A stretch of DNA of 64,000 bases from Niebla homalea (taxonomy: Eukaryota > Ascomycota > Lecanoromycetes > Lecanorales > Ramalinaceae). Both the position numbers and the translations under genes were made by a program. Shown piece after piece: positions 56,001-64,000 of the stretch (positions within the stretch are counted from its first letter, which is position 1; the number at the start of each line of letters is the position of its first letter). Where the stretch lies: assembly GCA_019925105.1 (NCBI GenBank), contig JAHGAU010000020.1, positions 682,001 through 746,000 on the forward strand, read 5' to 3'. The notes beneath the pieces were generated by a model. The model was not told the DNA's origin. It was given only the letters and a program-made list of their open reading frames with translations, and ran no database searches.

Positions 56001-57025
56001 CTCTCCGGATACCACAGTTGGTGCGATGCTGTCAAGTCGTCACCGTGCCTTCATATAACCCCCGTAAATCCGCCAGAAAGCCGTCGCGACGGAGCCATGC
56101 AGGCTCTACAGCCTGACCTGCTGCCCTTTGATTCAAGGTCGCAAGCACCATGGCGTTTGGTGCTCCATTGGATGTAGTGACTTTGGGATCGGCAGCCACC
56201 TCTGAAGTGCCAGGCGCTATTCAAGGGCAAAAGATCCAGCTGTATTGTCGAGACGACTCAGGGCGTCCCGAAGGGCTGGAAGCAACCTATACACGAAAGG
56301 GTTGTACCTCCACAATTATTGATCGGATAACAAACCTTCCCGCCGGTGAAGCGTTGCCCATTTCTCCGCCTTCGCTTCCCCCATTGTCCTCTTTCCCTTT
56401 TGTTCGGGGAGACTCACATGCTCTGAACGCCGTCGAAAACAATTTTCAATGGATATGCAAGACAGGAGACTAGCCTTCACAATGGAGCGTTCGTGGTCAC
56501 AACATTTGCCATCTCGCAGGGCCGGGAGCAAGCCCCAAGGAGCTTCGATGCTCGGGCTGGACTTACGATTGAACGGGGTGCTAGGGCACTAAAATTATCA
56601 TCACAATATCGTATCGGCTATGGTCAATTTTATTCTTCGATTTTTTTGAGCGTTGCGCAGGGTATTGGCAGGTACACAGAGCGGAGGTTGTGAAAAATAA
56701 TCATTCTACATGACCTATTTCCGAAGAGCCGGAAATGCGGGCGCTCAGAAGCGTTTTCGTAAACGAGATCTTAAGATTTTCATTACTGAAAGCCTCTACC
56801 AGTATAGCACATCCGCAGTCAGTGGCAATGCAATCACAATTTAAAAGACATCAGAGAAGAATGGACAAACCACACTTTGAGAGACATGAGAGAAGAACCG
56901 AGACTTTAGGTTGTCTGATCAGTATTAGAGAGTTCAGTCACCGTATCTCCCAACTTATAACTCGAAAACCAAATTGATAGCATCCCTCCCTCAATGGTGA
57001 AACCACCCCCGTAGTAGTAACGCTC
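53083..57025. other. Gene-poor stretch with decayed coding fragments
   Basis: About 3.9 kb without an intact gene. Fragments noted: minus 55693-55869, open and protein-like but without a start (listed separately); both-strand ORFs at 55045-55425; and scattered 60-125-codon frames elsewhere without domains. Promoter sequence of the SANT-like gene lies at the left end. Confidence 0.45.
55693..55869 (-). pseudogene. Orphan coding fragment
   Basis: Minus-strand frame with natural amino-acid composition and a CAAAG-type acceptor just before it (ISAIRFDVVERYL, RDWYVTGRKNFIDDMVVEV), ending at a stop after ALLSHESV. There is no start codon, and the sequence upstream (about 55900-56100) is broken by stops although it contains another protein-like patch (WLRRDGFLADLRGLYEGTV). 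It is probably the last exon of a decayed gene; family not recognised. Confidence 0.3.
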
Positions 57026-57694
57026 CTAAGGAGGCGGGTCGCCAGAGTACCTGCCTTGGTAAGGACGATGAGACGAGTGTCGCTCACCATATCGATCTTG
57101 TCTCCCCGAATAGGTCCCACCGGCATCGGTGCGGTGGGAGTGGTGGCGCAGCTGAACCTGCCTGGGCGCCGCACCGGGGGAGACAGCTCGGACTTCAAAG
57201 TCGTGCGGATGGCGTTGGCGGTTTGAGGGGTTCGTGTTGGACTGTTGGCGCGATGGCTGATCATCGCGCCGACCTCTCAGACCCGTGCGTTCCGGCGAGG
57301 TATAAATCTCGTGGCGTTGTGGGGAGGAGGTTGAATAAGGGTTGTCATAGAGTCGAGCCTGTTCTAGCAATGTGGGGCCACGTTGTAGATCTGATGGCCC
57401 GGCACTTAGATAGTGTTGTTGTTGTGGTGGTGGTGATCGTGGCGGAGGTGATCGATACCGTCTCGACGAATAGAAGTCATCGCTATCGCGACGGACAGCT
57501 GTGGCGCCGGAAAGACCTGATAACGGTCGTGGTGTAATATCGGTTCGTCTCAAGGAAGCGCGAAGCTGCTCGTCGCGACGTCGCTCTTCGCGGGCTTGAC
57601 GTTGAGCCTGCAGGTCACTGGTCACCCCCTGGATGACACCTATGAATGTCCTTGGGCGATCGCTGCCCTTGTGAATGATTCCTTTTTTCGGCAT
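57026..57694 (-). CDS. Arg-rich disordered protein of unknown function
   Basis: Start chosen at the ATG at 57692-57694 (MPKKGIIHKGSDRPRTF), giving 222 aa. The open frame continues upstream only through a degenerate repeat and lacks the same composition. The protein is hydrophilic, rich in Arg, Ser, Pro, Gln and His, with an Arg/Glu helix at about 35-60 (RQAREERRRDEQLRASLRR) and patches such as RSPPPRSPPPQQQ. No domain, signal or TM segment. It may bind RNA or act as a scaffold, but that is a guess from composition alone. Confidence 0.5.
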   Translation of the reverse strand: MPKKGIIHKGSDRPRTFIGVIQGVTSDLQAQRQAREERRRDEQLRASLRRTDITPRPLSGLSGATAVRRDSDDFYSSRRYRSPPPRSPPPQQQHYLSAGPSDLQRGPTLLEQARLYDNPYSTSSPQRHEIYTSPERTGLRGRRDDQPSRQQSNTNPSNRQRHPHDFEVRAVSPGAAPRQVQLRHHSHRTDAGGTYSGRQDRYGERHSSHRPYQGRYSGDPPP

Positions 57695-58160
57695 GTTTGG
57701 AATCTCGTGGTATGGAATAGATTTGATGGATGACAATATGATTGTGAGAGAAGACTGTGAATGTGAGAGAAGAATTTGAGTTTGAGAGAAAATTGTGAGT
57801 GTGAGAGAAGAATATGATTGTGAGAAGAGAATGTGATTGTGGGAGAAGGAGGTGTTCGTGGGTAGATATGAAGCAGAGGATAATGAAGGTGCAAACGAAC
57901 AAAAGGAATAAGTGACACAAGGGAGTGACAGTTGTCTTTGAGACTGCGAATACAAGGGCGATGATGAGGACAATGAGCAAAAAGGGTAGTGGCACGGTCT
58001 CAACCGTGTTGAGGATGTCCTCAAAAGTGTACAAGTTATTATTATGAGCTCGTGTTGAGAGCGACGGCTACTTTGGGTACCGAAATGTGAATTTTCCGGT
58101 ATGGTGTTGGTGTAAGGTAAAGACGGTGCTGGAACTGACCGGTGAGATGCGCCAAGTGTA
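57695..58160. other. Leader/spacer with degenerate repeat
   Basis: Upstream of the Arg-rich gene. A hydrophobic open frame (minus, about 57900-58034, no ATG) and the repeat below are present; neither is called as a gene. Confidence 0.4.
57735..57862. repeat. Degenerate ~20-bp tandem repeat (GTGAGAGAAGA-type)
   Basis: About six imperfect units built on GATTGTGAGAGAAGA on the plus strand, with lengths of 18-22 bp, in the 5' leader region of the Arg-rich gene. Confidence 0.75.
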
Positions 58161-59432
58161 TCATTCCTGCTGAGGCTGAAACACTGCTGCAGCCTCTGTA
58201 TCATGCTCTGATATAGTCTTACCATCCGTTGGGCTCTCTGAGAAGACAGGGTCGGCATCAAGATACGCAGATGGTGGTTGGATACCCAAGCCGACAGCGG
58301 AAACCATGCCGTACAATTCGTGGGCAGGCTCATGGCGGATATCATCTTCTTGCATGCGGCTGCGGTGATTGGACAAGTTCGCCGAAGAAGTCATCACGCC
58401 TTCAAGCTGAGAGACTATATCTTATGTCAGAATTGCGATCTCGAATGAGGTATCTGGGGGGCCTTACATGGGCGATCTGGAAGGCCTGATAGCTCGCTCG
58501 TATGATTCTTCGCATACGATGGTGGGTCCCAGCCTTCCATTTCGGGCTGCTTCTCCTGTAGTGGCTGCTTCTGTTCGGTTCGTCTGCTTCGACGTCGTCT
58601 CCGTAGACAAATGAGAAATGTGACAACGATGAGGGCGCCAACCGCAACACCAATGGTAGCTCCTGCAATGACGGCGGTGTGGTGGTGGCTGTGGTGGTCA
58701 CTGGCCGATGCCGGAGAGCTGGTTCTGGGATTGAGGCTGTCTGAGCTGGAGTGAGCTGCGGGTAACTTAGTGGAGGTCGGAGACAGAGGCGACGTCGTCA
58801 AGGTGGCTGATGAGGTCGAAGAAGCCGCAAAGATTGGTGGCTTTGTGGGTATACTGATGAGGGTAGCATTGGGATCAAGCTTGTCACCTTTCGCGTACCA
58901 ATATATTGATGTTAGGTCGGCAATGGGACATCCTCTTGCATCCTGGCATGGGTTGACATTACAGCAACCCACGAAATTGATGCCTTGGGGTCGACAGTCA
59001 ATCAGACCATATTCGTCGAAATGTGTATCGCAGGTCCATGCCTCCACGTGATAGAGTGTGTCATTGAAATCGAAGCTCGCCGGTCGGAGGCCGCCATACC
59101 AATCAACAGAAGTATTGAAGAAACAACTGCCAGTTGCACAGCATCCTATCTGACCATAAGCCAGTCCGTCAGGACGATCGATATATGACTGTGATGACAA
59201 GAAACTGCCTCCACTGGGACAGCGGCTGTCCCGACGTCGTAAAACATTGGGTCCATGATAGAGTAACGTACGCAACCATGATAGCATCTTGGAAAACCTA
59301 TCGCCTCTCGCTTGTGATTTTGGGAAGGGGAAGTCTTTGGTGGTCAGGTTGCAAGGAGATGTAGAGCAGTCTGCGTCTCACCGCCAAGACGGCCGTCAGG
59401 ATCGTCTTTGTCTGTTGTCTCGGGAAGCACAT
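58161..59432 (-). CDS. Cys-rich single-pass membrane protein (Mid2/WSC-sensor-like plan)
   Basis: Modelled with three exons (minus): 59382..59432, 58468..59287 and 58161..58414, phases matching; about 374 aa. Exon 1 gives a short start (MCFPRQQTKTILTAVLA) that makes a signal-like N-terminus with exon 2; this exon is tentative, since exon 2 has its own ATG at 59287. The ectodomain has about 12 cysteines (SRCPSGGSF, GCCATGSCFFN, GCCNVNPCQ, ARGCP). A Ser/Thr/Pro-rich, likely O-glycosylated stalk follows, then one TM helix at about 221-245 (AVIAGATIGVAVGALIVVTF) and a basic stop-transfer (RRRRRSRR). The cytosolic tail contains AHELYGM. The plan resembles fungal wall-stress sensors and related surface proteins; the ligand is unknown. 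Confidence 0.75.
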
Positions 59433-62400
59433 CTGAATGATGTAACCACTTGGCCTGTTCGATAATTAGTCATTGGTAGCGACGACGAGAATAATGAGAA
59501 AGGGAATGCCTTATGGGGTATCTCTCAGTCGAAGACGTCGTAGTATGCCGACATTATGGCCAAAGCACTTCGTGTAGAGACATTTGTTTTGGCAATCACA
59601 TATCTGTCCAAGTCGCCGAGGACCCCAACCGAATTTCTTCATCATGTCAGCGAATGCGCGATCTGTCCCTGATTTCATTTCCCGTTTTACCAAAGCACCT
59701 TGTCACCGCATTCCCAAACGCCGTGACAGAATACTCGACATACCTCGCCCCCCACCTGGACTCGTTCTTGGACAGGTGTGGGATAGACGTTGCAATGTTG
59801 GAAGTCTCAGTGGAGGTGATGGGTAGGGCAGATAACATAGTCGATTCATCAGTTTAGGCTAGCAGGTACAGAGGCTGGGCGTGAAGCCTCAGGTAGAAGA
59901 GCCAAGATGCGTTTGGTGTCCAAGTGATTGCACTGCTTTGACATCGTCAACACCTGCTCACCCAATATTCTTGCAGTGCAGCTGATTATGAACCTACCTG
60001 GCAACTCAAATCTGCAAGATCTCAGCTCTATGAGGCTTGTTCTACAGTTGAGGACCCCTGATGCGGCAGGCTTCGCATTCGTCGAGAATACAGTCGTTAT
60101 TTGTGTAGGTGTAGGCCAGGCATCATACTAAATCTATCAAGATAAAGTTAGGATACCCGTTATTGCCCCCGAAAACCGGCTACAGCTTATCTTTGGGACA
60201 TTCCTTACTGCTCTGACTAGGATCAACATCGCAGGATGCCGTGAAATTGCCCGTGCCACTGGTGATGCCGTACCCCATCCTCTCAGGGTGGCAGCTAAAG
60301 TTCTAGACTGCGTTGCCTGGTTTGGTTGAATAGGGATCTAGGAAATAAGCCGCGCGGATACCATGGGCATAGTCGTCTATGCTAATGCTATCGCCCGCGG
60401 AAGGGGAGTAGCATCTGATGCGTTCGCAGGAGCGATCAAGTTGGTCGCGGTCAATCATTGAGAAGAAGCCCCATGGGGGGGCCGAGGGAGGACTGGTTAT
60501 CGTTCAGAGAGCTGAGGCTGGATGGTTGATACGGCCGCTTTTTTCTCTCCAAGGGAGCGTGGCATGTTGTTGTGTACTGTTCAATGTGCCTACTTGATGG
60601 ACGAGTGTGCCTTATGTGGCTTAGCAAGAATGCTCTTTCCCCAGGCAACGGATATGCTTACCTTGGTGTGGCGTGTGGCCGAGGCTGCCGTCACTCAGGG
60701 GCAGTTGGACGCCGGTTGATTCTGCCTTTGGTATCCTTTAAGTGGTCCTCAAATCATTAGAGTGTGTCTGAAGACTCTTCATTCAACGGGAATGTATCGA
60801 GTGATCTCTTCCCAGACGCCATCTTTTGCCAATCTTGCACCCTTTTCATTTTGTGTCGGCAGGCACCCAATCGCTCATGCGTCTTTCTAGATCGGTGGTC
60901 TGATGGCAGACATTTTGAAGATCAGGTAGCCTTATCATTCATGGACCACGAGCCTTCGAGTGTTGATGAAGGATGACTGGGAAGGATGTTGCTCCCGCGC
61001 TTGTATACCATCGGGCGACAGTGCATGGTGAGATCGGTAAGCATATTAATCATGATCATCCGGCTGCTTTACCGTCAGTTACATTATATGGTGTTGAGCT
61101 TCTCCAACAGCCAAAACTGCTTGTTGTTCTCTTAGCACTGGGGTCACTGCACATTTCCTGTGCCCTGGGAGGGAGAGATGCCTTTGTCAGCCATCTTAAT
61201 CTGCTTTGTTTCCTGAAGACAGTCATCTTCGCTCTGAGACTAACGGAACTTTCTCGCAGCGTTGATGGGCAGAGGCTGCAAAATGGCCCATTGGTGGCTT
61301 GATAGGGATGGGCCGAGGATCCATAAATGATCATCGCTAGACTTCCGGATCGCATGTTTTGTGAAAGGACAAGTGGATATAGGTGTATAAGAACGCTCAG
61401 ATACCATGCAGGGAAGTATCTAGGTAGTTAGGGGCGTGCATATTGGTTCTTTCTGCAGCAATAGTAGTATGATACGTCTGTCCTATGTTGCATTATAAGG
61501 CAGGAAACAGTACGAAGGAATCATAGCACCTAGAAACACAGCTCGATATCCATCCTTACCAGAGCGTCGAGGATCACACCAAAAACACAAGGAGAGAGAC
61601 GGAAAAGCCTCAACGTTGGGAGCAAGTCTTCCTTCCTGTCTTGCTTGGACCTAGTCGTTGAGGTATTAGACACCCTCACGCCGCATGTTCACCTGGATGG
61701 CAAGTCCGAAGACAGCCTAGGGGCGATATTGCACACCCATAGTCGCCTCATCATCAACTCTCGGCGCTTGGGCACCAACGCCGCCTGAGAAGGGAGGCCT
61801 AGCTTCTGCGATACAGGCGACGGGCTGTGTAATAGAGGTACCCGTGACATGTCATCGACAATGACGATGTTGACTTAAATGATACTATGGTAACCCCGCT
61901 TTCCTTTGGGCTTTGGTAGTCAACCTCAGAGTGGAACAGAAAGGGAGATCTGCGTCAATTTAAGATTAAGTGTTGAGGGAAGGACAGTAAGGATATAGAC
62001 GGAGAATAGGACAATTGACAAGGCAGTGCTTTGAGACCTCTCGGAAGTTTAGTTTCTTGCATAACAATGGCTTTCTTCTTGCCTGGTACGTATGGGAAAT
62101 AGGGTCTCTGTCATCATGGTTGGACACTAATGGCCAATCGGATGTTTCAGAACCAAGCCTCCGCAAGGGCCGCCAGGGCCTATGGGATGCCATTGAAAAA
62201 GGCCTCGTACTTCCCATGAAGCCTTGAAGCTGTTGCGTTCGAGACACTAATTAAACATGATGTAAATTCGGTCAAGATAATCGCCTCACATGATCCTTTT
62301 CGCTACGAACAAGCGACGCAGATTTACGTTGCGCACGAGCACGATCGACTCCTCCCGACATCCCAATGAGCCGTTCGATTTGTGGAAGATAGAGGGGTGT

Positions 62401-64000
62401 TGTTTAGACGTTGCCGCGGGTATCCAATGAACCGGGCTCAAATCATAAGATCAAGCAAGCAGGCGAGAGGTTGGAATAGAATTCTCTCGAGACACGACTG
62501 CGAGGCAGAGAAGATTGCAGGGACCGCTGTTGCCTCGCTTTCGACTCATTCTGCCCGAGGGTCAACGATAAGGCATCATCGAAGACACTTGACATTCCGT
62601 CTGGTCTTTGTAAGAAGATGAAGTATTTCGAGATGAAGTCTGTAACGTGATTTCCCGTTTAAGGGATTCCTTAACCCTTTCTTGCTATTCAGAGCGCATC
62701 TCCGAGGGATTTTGGAAGCATTAGCCGACGGGACTTGGGGCAGGAAGATCCGGGAGCTAAAGCTGAAACGAGACGCTGATTGGTCTCTCGGCAATCCTAA
62801 TTTCTCCGCCCAGCTGCACGGCCAGTCGCCTGTACCTCAAAAGTCTGCAGGCAAGGAAGGCGTGAACAAGCTCTGCGAAGAAGGCAAGCTGGTAACAAAG
62901 AGCCCCCATGGTGGATAGTAGGTAGGTGAGAAATGGTCCAATGACTGCAAAGCATTTTGGCACACTTGCGCCTGTTGAATGACAGCCATTGCTTAGTATT
63001 TGTAGTTCCATCAATTGACGGGATCGGATGCCATGTCCCTCGCTGATCATGCTGGGGGCCGAACAGAGCACCAGACGGCTGTCACAGCTTTTTCGGTCAC
63101 TCTCTCATTACCTTGTTCCCTGAGCCTTGTAGAGTATAAAGATAGAAATCAGACTAGAGGAACAACCCTTGAATCTTGATGAAAATTTTCAATGACGGGT
63201 TGGGCGGGTATACAAGGATGCTTGCCGTGGGAGGTAGGTACGTCTGCAAATGATATGCAGTGACATCGCACCCAAGGCGATCTTCTAGGCCTTATTCGGT
63301 CCAGCAGAAATCGCTTATGCGAATTTATCTACCAAAAGGTGGGATGCATGAAGCTGACAGCATCATGAGCCTGCTGAGCGGTGAGAAGGTGAGAATTGCG
63401 GGGGGGATTGTGTGATTGCAAATAAGCGATAGACGGTGGAGTGGGACTGGAAGGAATGGAAGCAAAGTGATTGTGTATCTCGATCTCGGGTCTGGATAGA
63501 AGCGAAATCCCCATAGGCGCGAATAGATAGGATTTCCGAAATTCCCAGATGATGTGAAACGATAAGATTCCAGGCTAAGAAGGATGCCGTAAGACCAGCT
63601 ACTTTTCCACCAATCATTTGTCCCCGTGGAATTGTTTCAAGGTTACGGCGATCCTAACCCCCCCGTGGCTACTATTTTTACATTGTGAAAATAAAAAATC
63701 AAACAGTCGCTTTGCACTAAAACGGACCCCTTGCTTCAGATCATTTTCTTCCTGTCCAGTCAAATCAAGCCATTTCTCATCATCCAGGAAGATGGATTGC
63801 GTCGCCTTCACCGGTGGTTTGGTTGAACTACAGATCCGTACTACTGCTAGCCTGAAGCGAGTCAAGCGACTTATCGATTGTGGAGTGTGGACACCATGGC
63901 CCACTCTGATGGCCATCCGGCCAGTTGGTCACCTTTGAAACAATCATCAGACGCCTGCGAGAAGGATGAATCTGGATAAGAGGGACTTGGCTGAAAGAAC
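59433..64000. other. Gene-poor right end
   Basis: About 4.5 kb with no intact gene I can support. It holds a probable pseudogene fragment (60180-60490) and a minus-strand protein-like open patch at about 59862-60100. Many short frames occur on both strands to 63.9 kb without domains or good starts. No tRNA, transposase or terminal repeat is recognised. Confidence 0.45.
60180..60490 (-). pseudogene. Cys-containing coding fragment with in-frame TAG
   Basis: Minus-strand frame that reads as natural protein (IDRDQLDRSCERIRCYSP, HGIRAAYFLDPYSTKPGN) up to a TAG at 60303-60305. It continues in the same frame with NFSCHPERMGYGITSGTGNF and a Cys pair to a TAG at 60180-60182. Splicing around the internal TAG gave no frame-consistent solution in my attempts. 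It has the look of the end of a secreted or surface Cys-containing protein; upstream exons are unclear. Family not recognised. Confidence 0.4.

Noticed and set aside
63614..63938. 100-codon ORFs on both strands near the right edge
   Set aside because: Mutually overlapping, no domain, non-ATG or poor starts; consistent with chance.

Overview
The window is nuclear DNA of a filamentous ascomycete (Pezizomycotina). The evidence is short spliceosomal introns (about 38-180 nt, GTAAG/GTGAG donors), a fungus-specific translation factor (eEF3), a HET-domain protein, a fungal Met8-type siroheme enzyme, and long gene-poor spacers with microsatellites. The class within Pezizomycotina cannot be fixed from sequence alone. 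Exon structures below were built by hand from splice signals, reading-frame continuity and family resemblance. No search was run.

Left part (1-15 kb): the 5' part of an MFS monocarboxylate-type transporter (minus, cut by the window edge), an NmrA/SDR-like NAD(P)-binding protein, a nine-exon dynamin-like GTPase resembling nuclear GTPase SLIP-GC (minus), a nine-exon METTL16-type RNA m6A methyltransferase (minus), and, head-to-head with it, a TTC27/Emw1-type TPR protein.

Middle (15.4-25.9 kb): five consecutive minus-strand genes without introns in the modelled CDSs. Four begin 'MC' and share a cysteine-rich N-terminal module (C-x4/5-C-x2/4-C ... C ... C ... C-x1/2-C, then a basic stretch) followed by long, disordered, Pro/Ser/Arg/Lys-rich tails. 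The fifth keeps the tail type but lacks the cysteine head. A similar core-promoter block (CTGTGNNACCTCCAG, then a CATAAAA TATA-like box) lies upstream of all five. Diverged copies of the spacers are also visible, so the repeated unit is larger than the coding region. I could not assign this array to any family, and it is the best candidate here for an undescribed system.

Right-centre (27-38 kb): an F-box/2EXR-like protein with a TPR-like tail, a compact divergent pair Met8 (siroheme) / Vac1-Pep7 (FYVE, endosome-vacuole traffic), a type I membrane protein, and elongation factor eEF3 behind a pyrimidine-rich promoter.

Right part (38-64 kb): a possible 66-aa membrane protein, a HET-domain protein, a 1054-aa DUF7025-type AAA+ ATPase, a small coiled-coil/SAP-like protein, a class-V PLP aminotransferase, a Lys/Pro-rich SANT/Myb-like chromatin protein whose C-terminal frame is ambiguous, an Arg-rich disordered protein and a Cys-rich single-pass membrane protein. 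The last 4.5 kb and the stretch 53.1-57.0 kb hold no intact gene I can defend, but contain decayed coding fragments. The genes are mostly housekeeping (translation, RNA modification, vesicle traffic, sulfur/siroheme) interrupted by the accessory array and the HET gene. No functional operon-like pathway is apparent.
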